Below, piece after piece: positions 1 through 6,562 of a stretch of DNA of 24,434 nucleotides; positions within the stretch are counted from its first letter, which is position 1, and every line of letters starts with the position of its first letter. This stretch comes from CAZCDM01 sp964497475 (lineage in GTDB: Bacteria > Planctomycetota > Phycisphaerae > SM23-33). The stretch spans positions 1 to 24,434 of the forward strand of contig CAZCDM010000017.1 in assembly GCA_964497475.1 (NCBI GenBank), read 5' to 3'. Under the pieces are notes generated by a model. That model worked only from the letters and a program-made list of their open reading frames with translations, was not told where the DNA came from and did no database searches. A program made the position numbers and the translations under genes.

Positions 1-756
1 CGCCCGGCTGTGCTGCTGGCCGATGAGTTCTGCTCCACGCTCGATGAACTCACCGCCACCGTGCTGGCTCGCAACCTCCGCCGGCTGGTCCGTCGCTACC
101 CCCTGGCTGTGCTGCTGGCCACGCCGCGGACCGAACTGCTCGGCGCCATCCGCCCCGACCGGGTCATCGTCAAGCCCCTCGGCCGCCCGCCGCACGTCGT
201 CCAGCCCGGCCGGCAACGCAGCCGACTCGCCCAGCCTCGCCGCTGGCCGATCCGCCCCGGCTCGATCGCCGACTACCGCGCCCTGGAGCAGTGCCACTAC
301 ATCGCCGGGCCGCCCGCCGCGCACAAACGCGTCTACGTCATCCGCACTCCGTCGCGCTATCGTCGCCACGGCTCGCCGGAGATCGCCGCTGTCGCGGTCG
401 TCTCCCCGCCGGTCATCACCGTGCGTGGCCGCAACGTCGCCACGGCCGGTCGATACCTCCGGCCTGATCGCCAAGCCGGCCTGCAGCGCCTCAATCAGGA
501 AGTCGAATGCATCTCCCGCGTCATCGTCCATCCGATGTTCCGTGGGTGCGGCCTGGCCGTTCGGCTGGTGCGCCACGTCCTGCAGACCTCGCCCATGCCC
601 CTCGTCGAAGCCCTCGCGGCGATGGGCAAGATCCACCCCTTTTTCATCCGCGGCGGCATGACGCCGGCCGGGCTCTTCAAGGGCCGAACCCAGTACTACC
701 ACTACTACCTCGCCCGCACCGGCTGTGAGTCAAAGACGTGGTCGCCCCGGCCATGA
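1..756 (+). CDS. ABC-type ATPase fused to GNAT acetyltransferase (COG2401-like), 5' partial
   Basis: The reading frame is open from the first base, so the gene starts upstream of the window; 251 codons are visible. The first residues are an ABC Walker B plus D-loop (AVLLADEFCSTLDE). The position of the usual switch histidine reads LLATPRTELL, so that His seems to be Pro. From about residue 80 the protein changes to a GNAT-type acetyltransferase: a start near RPGSIADYRALEQ, a central strand segment (IAAVAVVSPP), and an acetyl-CoA-loop-like VHPMFRGCGLAVRLV near residue 180. An ABC ATPase followed by a GNAT domain is the layout of COG2401, whose function is not established; no permease would be expected. 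It ends 259 nt before an interrupted terminase gene on the same strand, suggesting both belong to one accessory, perhaps phage-derived, module (inference). The Walker A half lies outside the window. Confidence 0.72.
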   Translation, partial: RPAVLLADEFCSTLDELTATVLARNLRRLVRRYPLAVLLATPRTELLGAIRPDRVIVKPLGRPPHVVQPGRQRSRLAQPRRWPIRPGSIADYRALEQCHYIAGPPAAHKRVYVIRTPSRYRRHGSPEIAAVAVVSPPVITVRGRNVATAGRYLRPDRQAGLQRLNQEVECISRVIVHPMFRGCGLAVRLVRHVLQTSPMPLVEALAAMGKIHPFFIRGGMTPAGLFKGRTQYYHYYLARTGCESKTWSPRP

Positions 757-781
757 GTGTCACGACCACCCTGCCCGAGCG

Positions 782-921
782 GCCGTTGTGCTACACGGAT
801 CAATCACAGCCGGGGGCGGCTGTGCTACACGCGAGGCCAACCTTCGGGTGGCGGGTCTCCTGTCCCGCCGCCTCAACAGAAAAGTGGCGTCGCCATCGCT
901 GGCGGGATGGGAGCCCCGCCA
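782..921. repeat. Intergenic palindrome cluster (REP-like)
   Basis: Three perfect hairpins sit in a non-coding gap. One is 805-824, an 8-bp stem CACAGCCG/CGGCTGTG around GGGG. The second is 850-869, GGCGGG/CCCGCC around 8 nt. The third is 900-921, TGGCGGG/CCCGCCA around 8 nt. The motif TTGTGCTACACG at 786-797 recurs as CTGTGCTACACG at 820-831. The rest of the gap (757-1015) shows no convincing gene. The layout resembles dispersed REP/BIME-type elements; whether it is multicopy cannot be seen from one window. Confidence 0.5.
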
Positions 922-1004
922 GCCATACGCCCGAGGCAACTCACCTGCACGATGCCGCAGCACTCCAGACAACACTCGATCTTCAAGCATTCTTTCCCCC
1001 TGAA

Positions 1005-1010
1005 AAGGAG
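1005..1010 (+). promoter_or_regulatory. Ribosome binding site of the terminase-like gene
   Basis: AAGGAG lies 5 nt before an ATG at 1016. It is the only strong Shine-Dalgarno in this region. It marks the original start of the terminase-like frame well upstream of the first in-frame stop at 1088. Confidence 0.6.
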
Positions 1011-1015
1011 TTGTG

Positions 1016-2599
1016 ATGTCCGAACCCAAACGCACCCGCTCGAAATCCACCCCCGCCAAAGCCCCGGCCACCAGCGAGGCCGAAAAGTGAATTTTTCAAG
1101 GTGCCCGAAAGACCGCCAAACGCAAGACGGCAAAACGCAAACCAGTCAAACGGAGTAAGCCCAAAACGTTGGCCGAGCCGGGCGAGTCGATCCGCATGCT
1201 GCCCGAGCCGAAAAGCCGGGCCGGCCTGAATCGCGTCGCGCAGTCGCTGCTGGGGGTGCGCTTTCCGGATCGTCCGCTCTGCCCGCATCATCAGTCGCCG
1301 CTGGACTATCTCGAAGCGAGCTTCCTCAAGCAGCAGGACCTGCTGGTCTGGGCCAATCGCGGCGGGGGCAAGACCATGCTCGCCGCGGCCGCGACGCTGC
1401 TCGATGCGATCTACCGCGCCCCGGCGAAGATTCGCGTCCTCGGCGGCAGCTTCGATCAGTCCGACCGGCTGGCCGAGTACATCCGCGAGTTCGTCGCCCG
1501 CAAGAGTGGGCTCGTCGACGGGCCGATCCGCAAGGACGCCATCCGCATCGTCGGCGGCTCGGAGATCCGCATGCTCGCCCAGAGCGAGCGGGCCGTCCGC
1601 GGCCAGCACGTCCAGAAGATCCGCTGCGACGAGGTCGACCTGTTCGATAACGACGTCTGGCAGGCGGTGCAGTTCGCCACCCGCTCGACCGACCGCACTC
1701 GCGGCAGCATCGAGGTGCTCAGCACCCTGCACCGCAGCGGCGGGCTGATGCATCGGCTCGTGCAGGAGGCCCGCACCCGCGACGCCTCGGCGGCCGGGTA
1801 TCAGCTGATCAACTGGTGCCTCTGGTAAGTCATCGAGCGCTGCCCGCCCGAGCGAAGCTGCGACGATTGTCTCCTGGCGGAGGATTGTCGCGGCATCGCC
1901 CGCCGGGCCGAGGGGTTTTTTCGCATCGACGACGCGATCACGATCAAGGCCCGCTCGTCCCGCGCCGCCTGGGAGGCCGAGATGCTCTGCCGCGGCCCGC
2001 AGCGTCAGTTCCTGGTCTTCGAGGAGTTCGACCCCGGCAAGCATGTCCGCGCGGTGGAGTACTGCCCCGACTGGCCGCTGTACCGCGCGATCGACTTCGG
2101 CTACGCCAGCCCGCTGAGCTGCCTGTGGGTGCAGGTGACGCCCAGCGGCTTTGTGCATCTGGTGGGCGAGTACGTCCGCGCCCGGCTGCCGGTGGCCCAG
2201 CACGCCCAGGCCATCCTCCAGGCCGACCCCGGCCCGGTGCAGATGACCTACGTCGACCCGGCCGGCCGCCAGCGAGAGGCCACCTCCGGCCGGGCCTGCA
2301 CGGAGCTTCTGGCCGCGGCGGGCATTCCGACGGCATCGTGCGGCAGCAGCATTGTCGACGGGCTGGAACTCATCCGCGCCGCCCTGGCCCCGGCGGCCGG
2401 GCCCGTCCGGTTGCAGATCCACCCGCGCTGTGCGGTGCTGATCGAATCGTTCAACAGCTACCATTACCCCGAGCCCGGCAGCTCCGCCCAGGTCGACAGC
2501 CCCGTCAAGGACGGGCCCGACCACGCCATCGACGCCCTGCGGTATTTCTTCGTCAACCGCATGAGGCCCAACCAGTCCACCCGCCGCAAACGCTATTGA
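1016..2599 (+). pseudogene. Phage terminase large subunit-like gene with two in-frame stops
   Basis: One frame runs from ATG 1016 to TGA 2597-2599 (527 residues, normal for a large terminase) but is broken by TGA at 1088-1090 (codon 25) and TAA at 1826-1828 (codon 271). All motifs stay in the same frame: a Lys/Arg-rich N-terminus (about 27-50), Walker A with NRGGGKT (Lys119), Walker B with Asp205-Glu206 (KIRCDEVDLF), and a coupling-type segment EVLSTLHRSGG. After the second stop come a CX5CX2CX5C cluster (276-291) and an RNase H-like nuclease with Asp360 (AIDFG), Asp414 (YVDPAG) and Asp502/Asp506 (GPDHAIDALRYF). In the family the ATPase packages DNA into a procapsid and the nuclease cuts it. 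As read, the ATPase half could be made only from a weak start such as TTG 1169 or ATG 1196, and it would lack the nuclease. Neighbouring genes use all three stops normally, so code reassignment is not the explanation. A decayed gene is most likely; sequencing error is possible. Confidence 0.72.
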
Positions 2600-2604
2600 G
2601 CCGG

Positions 2605-2633
2605 TTGATTCGTGTCGGTTGCGGACCTATCAT
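2605..2633 (+). promoter_or_regulatory. Sigma-70-type promoter, probably leaderless, for the aminotransferase gene
   Basis: TTGATT (2605-2610), a 17-nt spacer, then TATCAT (2628-2633). Only 6 nt separate the -10 box from ATG 2640, so transcription would begin at or beside the A of the start codon. No Shine-Dalgarno is present. Start-site prediction is inference. Confidence 0.55.
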
Positions 2634-2639
2634 GCGGCC

Positions 2640-3524
2640 ATGAGCGAACGAAAAGTCTACTTCAATGGCGAGCTGGTCCCGGCCGGGCAGGCGAAGATCG
2701 ATATTGCCGATCCGGGCTTTCTTCACGGGGCGAGCACCTTTACGACCATGCTGGCCCGCAACGGCGTGGTCTTCCGCTTCGAGCAGCACCTGGCCCGCCT
2801 GGCCGAGACGGTGCGGCTGTTGAACCTTCGCGCCGAGGCTACCACCGGCGAACTGGTGACCGGCATGTACGCCGTGCTCGACGAGAACCACCTCGCCGAC
2901 GCCCGCTGCCGGATCACCCTCACGCCCGGCCCGGCCGAGGGCAAGCCCACCACGCTGCTCACCGCCGAGCCCCTGCCGGAGTACCCGGCCGAGTGGTACG
3001 AAAAGGGCATTGGCGTGATCGTCTCGGCGTGCAAGCAGTCCGGGGGCGATCCGATCTACGGCCTGAAGACCGGCTGCTACCTGCCCCGGCTTCTGGCCCG
3101 GCAGGACGCTGCGGCCAAGGGCTTCGCCGACGCCCTGTGGTTCACGCACGATAACCTCCTGGCCGAGAGCTGCTACTCCAACGTCTTCCTGCTGCTCGAT
3201 GGCGTACTCTGCACGCCGCCGCTGACGACGCCCGTGCTGCCCGGCGTGGTCCGCCAGGCGGTGCTCGACCTCTGCCAGGCCAACGACATCCCCTGCACCG
3301 CCGACGAGCCACTGACCGTGGACGACATGCTGCGGGCGGAGGAAATCTTCCTGACCAGTTCGTGCATGGGCATCCGGCCGGTGGTTCGCATCGAGCGGCA
3401 CGCCGTGGGCGAGGAAAAACCCGGCGAGCTGACGCGCCGCGTTACCGCGCTCTATCAGGACCTGCTCGAAGCCGAGACCGGCCAGCGACAGACGATTACG
3501 GAGGCCGACGATGAAGGTTCGTGA
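2640..3524 (+). CDS. Class IV aminotransferase (aminodeoxychorismate lyase / branched-chain type)
   Basis: A 294-residue PLP enzyme of fold type IV. The N-terminal part has the family segment FLHGASTFTTMLARNG (27-42). The PLP lysine is Lys143 in YGLKTGCYLP. The cofactor-binding stretch LLAESCYSNVF has Glu176, followed by TPPLTTPVLPGVVR and EIFLTSSCMGIRPV. Members are branched-chain aminotransferase (IlvE), D-amino-acid transaminase, or aminodeoxychorismate lyase (PabC, last step of p-aminobenzoate synthesis). Motifs alone do not settle which. A pabB gene 3 kb away on the other strand makes PabC plausible (inference). ATG 2640 is preferred over TTG 2619 because the -10 box (2628-2633) lies between them. 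The 3' end overlaps the nif3-like gene by 14 nt, so the two are probably co-translated. Confidence 0.85.
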   Translation: MSERKVYFNGELVPAGQAKIDIADPGFLHGASTFTTMLARNGVVFRFEQHLARLAETVRLLNLRAEATTGELVTGMYAVLDENHLADARCRITLTPGPAEGKPTTLLTAEPLPEYPAEWYEKGIGVIVSACKQSGGDPIYGLKTGCYLPRLLARQDAAAKGFADALWFTHDNLLAESCYSNVFLLLDGVLCTPPLTTPVLPGVVRQAVLDLCQANDIPCTADEPLTVDDMLRAEEIFLTSSCMGIRPVVRIERHAVGEEKPGELTRRVTALYQDLLEAETGQRQTITEADDEGS

Positions 3525-4605
3525 GATCGCGGCGGTATTGGGCGAGCTGGCCCCGCTGGAGCTGGCGGCCGACTGGGACAACGTCGGCCTGCTGCTCGGC
3601 GATGAGTCGGCCCGCGCCCGGACGCTGATGCTCTGCATCGACCTGACGGCGGAGGTCCTCGTCGAGGCTAGCCGCAAAAAGGTCGACATGGTCATGGCGT
3701 ACCATCCGGTCATCTTCAAGCCGGTCGGTCGCATCACAGCCGAGGCCTCGCCGGTGCTCTGGCAGGCGGCGCGGAAGGGCGTGGCGGTCTACTCCATGCA
3801 CACCGCGCTGGATGCAGCCGCCGGCGGGACGAACGACACCCTGGCCGAGATGCTCGATATGCGGGATGTCCGCCCGCTCGAGCCGGCCGAGGTTGCGGCC
3901 GAGTGCAAGGTGGTGACGTTTCTGCCGGCCGGGGACGTATCGGCCGTCAGCGAGGCCGCCTTCGCAGCCGGGGCCGGGCAGATCGGCCAGTACAGCCAGT
4001 GCGCGTTCCGCAGCGAGGGCGTGGGGCAGTTGCGAGGCGGGCAGGAGTCTAGCCCGACCGTCGGCCGGGCCGGTCGCCTCGAGCAGGTCGAGGAGATTCG
4101 CCTGGAGATGATCGCCCCGGCCGGTGCTGTCGCGGCGGTGCGGGCGGCGATTGCATCGGCCCACAGCTACGAGGAACCGCCGGTGGACGTCTACCCGCTG
4201 CTGGGCCAGGCCGGCGAGCTGGGCATGGGGCGCGTGGGCCGACTGGCCCGGCCGATCAAACTGCCGACGCTGATTGGCCGGGTCAAGCAGGGTCTGGGCG
4301 TGGCCGGCCTGATGCAGGCGGGGCCGACGGACGGCAAGGTCGCGACGGTGGCGGTATCGGCCGGCTCGGCCGGGGGGATGTGGAAGGCTGCCCTGGCCGC
4401 CGGTGCCGATGCGTACCTGACTGGCGAGATGCGTCACCACGACGCGCTGGCCGCCGCGGCGGCGGGCCTGGCGGTGCTGTGCGTCGGCCATTCCAACAGC
4501 GAGCGGATCACGCTGGGCAAGCTCGCCAGGCGACTGGCTGGGATGCTCGACGGCGTGAAGGTGATGACGTCCGCAGCCGACCGCGACCCGTTTACGATTC
4601 GCTGA
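3511..4605 (+). CDS. Nif3-like dinuclear metal-centre protein with PII-like insert
   Basis: A 364-residue member of the NIF3/YbgI/YqfO family, hexameric cytoplasmic proteins with a two-metal site; some are annotated GTP cyclohydrolase I type 2, but the physiological role is uncertain. The start shows DWDNVGLLLGD (21-31). Expected metal ligands are His65 (AYHPVIF), His97 and Asp101 (SMHTALDAAAGGTND), and, near the C-terminus, His327 and Glu331 (GHSNSER). Tyr64 replaces the first His of the bacterial HHP motif, as also seen in eukaryotic members. Length and the central segment AHSYEEPPVDVYPL match the long YqfO form with a PII/CutA-like domain between the halves. ATG 3511 has GGAGG at 3500-3504 (6-nt spacing) and lies inside the end of the aminotransferase gene. 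Confidence 0.9.
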   Translation: MKVREIAAVLGELAPLELAADWDNVGLLLGDESARARTLMLCIDLTAEVLVEASRKKVDMVMAYHPVIFKPVGRITAEASPVLWQAARKGVAVYSMHTALDAAAGGTNDTLAEMLDMRDVRPLEPAEVAAECKVVTFLPAGDVSAVSEAAFAAGAGQIGQYSQCAFRSEGVGQLRGGQESSPTVGRAGRLEQVEEIRLEMIAPAGAVAAVRAAIASAHSYEEPPVDVYPLLGQAGELGMGRVGRLARPIKLPTLIGRVKQGLGVAGLMQAGPTDGKVATVAVSAGSAGGMWKAALAAGADAYLTGEMRHHDALAAAAAGLAVLCVGHSNSERITLGKLARRLAGMLDGVKVMTSAADRDPFTIR

Positions 4606-4609
4606 GGCA

Positions 4610-4644
4610 GCGGGGCGGACTCTGCGGTGGAACTCGCGCCCCGC
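4610..4644. terminator. Hairpin between convergent nif3-like gene and hemA
   Basis: GCGGGGCG (4610-4617) pairs perfectly with CGCCCCGC (4637-4644) across 19 nt, in the 54-nt gap where two genes converge. There is no T-run on either strand, so intrinsic termination is not proven. Position suggests a shared transcript end. Confidence 0.35.
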
Positions 4645-4659
4645 CGCACGATGGGTTGA

Positions 4660-5922
4660 CTATTCGTCGAGGTCGAGCAGTTTGCGGAGGATCTGGGCGG
4701 AGCGTTCGCCGTGGCCGGCGGCGGCCTGGCGGCGGAGGTTTTCCGCGGCGGGGTGGCACAGCCGGCGCATCGAGCGACGCAGCGAGCGGCGGAGGATATC
4801 CATGTCTTCGTCGCTGTCGTCGTGGGTGGAGAACTTATTGGCCGCCTCGGTGAGCTCGGCGTCGATGATCTCTTCCATGCGGGCGTAGAGGGCTTCGAGT
4901 GTGGGCACGACGGCCTGGACGTTGATGTTGTCCATGAAGCGGGCGAGGTGTTCGTCGATGATCGTCCGGGCCGGGCCGAGGTGGTCGCGCCGCCCGGCGA
5001 GGCTGGTCGCGACGACGGCGTCGAGGTCATCGATGTTCCGCAGCGTCACGCCGGGCAGGTCGCCGACGGCCGGGTCGATGTCGCGCGGCACGGCCAGGTC
5101 GATCAGCAGGCTCGGGCGGGGATCGCACGATTCCAGCATCGCGGCGGTGACGATCGGCTCGGGCGAGGCCGTCGAGCTGATGACTGCATCGGCTCGGGCC
5201 AGCAGGGCCGGTAAGTCGGACAGGTCGGCCGGTTCGGCTTCGACGGCCCCGGCGAGTTCCTCGGCCCGGTCGAGCGAGCGGTTGGCGACGATCATCGCGC
5301 CGGGGCGGAGGGTGCGGGCCTGGCCGAGGAGGATCTCGCTGATCTTCCCGCCGCCGATGGAGAGGATGCAGCGGTCGGCCAGGTCGCCGAAGGTCTGGGT
5401 CAGGACGTCCAGGGCTACTGAGGCGACGGAGGATTTTCCCTCGGCAATGCCGGTGCGGGTGCGAACGTCTTTGGCGGCGCGGAGGGCTTCGTCGATGAGG
5501 TTCCGCAGGGTGCTTGCAAGCGGGCCGACCTCGGCAGCGGTGGTGGCGGCCTGTTTGATCTGGGCGACGATTTGCGGTTCGCCGGGCACGAGGCTGTCGA
5601 TGCCGGCGGCGACGGAAAAGAGGTGGCCGACCGCGTCGGCTTCGGCGTGGGTGTAAACCGCCTCGGCGAATTCGGCCGGGTCGAGTTCGTGGAATCGGCC
5701 GAACCAGTGGAGCAGCTCTTCTTCGCGCGGGTGGGCGTGCAGCGGCCGGGCGGTGTACAGCTCGGTGCGGTTGCAGGTGCTCAGCAGGAAGAACTCCGCC
5801 CGAGGCCAGGCCTGGGCGAGCTGGCGCAGGGCGCGGTCGGCCGAGGCGGGCGTGAAGGCGAGCTTCTCGCGGATCGCCAGCGGGGCCGAGCGGAAATTGA
5901 CGCCGAGGCAGAGGATTCTCAT
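4660..5922 (-). CDS. hemA: Glutamyl-tRNA reductase
   Basis: A 420-residue protein that reduces Glu-tRNA(Glu) to glutamate-1-semialdehyde with NADPH, the first committed step of C5 tetrapyrrole synthesis. The N-terminal catalytic domain carries the nucleophile Cys50 in LLSTCNRTELY. The recognition segment SLVPGEPQIVAQIKQA follows, then a Rossmann NADPH domain (CILSIGGGKISEILL, then MIVANRSLDRAEELA) and a C-terminal helical dimerisation region. The glycine-rich loop is GGGKIS rather than the usual GAGEMG type. The frame stays open far upstream, but ATG 5922 gives the normal start MRILCLGVNFRSAPL, and its first bases overlap the upstream stop as ATGA, implying translational coupling to the precorrin-2 dehydrogenase-like gene. 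Presence of HemA rather than HemA/ALAS of the Shemin type indicates the C5 route. Confidence 0.95.
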   Translation of the reverse strand: MRILCLGVNFRSAPLAIREKLAFTPASADRALRQLAQAWPRAEFFLLSTCNRTELYTARPLHAHPREEELLHWFGRFHELDPAEFAEAVYTHAEADAVGHLFSVAAGIDSLVPGEPQIVAQIKQAATTAAEVGPLASTLRNLIDEALRAAKDVRTRTGIAEGKSSVASVALDVLTQTFGDLADRCILSIGGGKISEILLGQARTLRPGAMIVANRSLDRAEELAGAVEAEPADLSDLPALLARADAVISSTASPEPIVTAAMLESCDPRPSLLIDLAVPRDIDPAVGDLPGVTLRNIDDLDAVVATSLAGRRDHLGPARTIIDEHLARFMDNINVQAVVPTLEALYARMEEIIDAELTEAANKFSTHDDSDEDMDILRRSLRRSMRRLCHPAAENLRRQAAAGHGERSAQILRKLLDLDE

Positions 5923-6545
5923 GGCGAGGCCTCGCGGAGCAGTTGCTCGCATTTCTGTTCGATGAGTCTCGGCCCGCCGGACAAAAAAGCGTCCAGCGAT
6001 TCGTCGCTGGTGAGCTTTCGGAGGATGTCCATCCGCTGGGGCTGCGAGAGGTCGCTGCGCTGGAGGGTTTCTCGCAGGGCTGTCAGCAGGGCGGCGAACT
6101 CGCCGGCCCGCAGGGGCACGTGGGGTTCGAGGCGCTTGCGTAGCGCGGCCGAGAGCCCCGGCGCCGAGCCGCCAGTGGTGATGGCGACCTGTACATCGCC
6201 GCGGCGGATGACGGCGGGGGAGTAGAAGTCGCAGTCGTCGGGCTGGTCGACGGCGTTGGCCAGGGCGCCGATGGCGCGGGCGTCGGCGACGATGGTCCGA
6301 TTCAGTTCGGCGTCGTCGGTCGCGGCGAAGACGACGGCTGCCCCTTCGAGCTGCGCGGGCTGGTAGGGTGCGTCGATGAGTTCGACCTCGGGCGGGACGG
6401 TCGTGGGCCGGGCCGGGCCGGGGACGAGGCGGACGCGGGCGTTGGCTTCGAGAAGGGCGGCCGCTTTCCGCAGGCCGACCTTGCCGGCCCCGACGACGAC
6501 GGCGGTGCGGCCTTGCAGCAGGAGCATGATCGGAAGGGTTCGCAT
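5919..6545 (-). CDS. Precorrin-2 dehydrogenase / sirohydrochlorin ferrochelatase-like (CysG N-terminal, Met8-type)
   Basis: A 208-residue protein matching the N-terminal module of siroheme synthase. The NAD-binding loop is VVVGAGKVGLRKAAALL (residues 17-33). It continues with FAATDDAELNR (73-83) and NAVDQPDDCDFYSPAVIRRG, where Asp100 is at the place of the conserved catalytic Asp of the family. Then comes AITTGGSAPGLSAALRKRLE and a C-terminal helical part. The family oxidises precorrin-2 to sirohydrochlorin with NAD+ and in some members inserts Fe2+. There is no methyltransferase domain, so this is the short form often placed directly before hemA. The start is set at ATG 6545 because MRTLPIMLLLQGR fits the family's beginning; no clear Shine-Dalgarno is present, and the pabB stop lies 17 nt upstream, so coupled reading from pabB is likely. 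It overlaps hemA by 4 nt. Confidence 0.9.
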   Translation of the reverse strand: MRTLPIMLLLQGRTAVVVGAGKVGLRKAAALLEANARVRLVPGPARPTTVPPEVELIDAPYQPAQLEGAAVVFAATDDAELNRTIVADARAIGALANAVDQPDDCDFYSPAVIRRGDVQVAITTGGSAPGLSAALRKRLEPHVPLRAGEFAALLTALRETLQRSDLSQPQRMDILRKLTSDESLDAFLSGGPRLIEQKCEQLLREASP

Positions 6546-6562
6546 GGGGGTATGGTAGCGTG

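Noticed and set aside
1088..1828. Stop-codon reassignment or selenocysteine/pyrrolysine decoding to explain the terminase stops
   Set aside because: TAA, TAG and TGA all end other intact genes here, two different stops are involved, and no SECIS-like hairpin is evident after the TGA.
983..2524. Long minus-strand open frame (513 codons) opposite the terminase-like gene
   Set aside because: Low-complexity Ala/Gly/Arg/Asp-rich translation without motifs, typical of the antisense frame of GC-rich coding DNA. The + strand has full terminase motifs.
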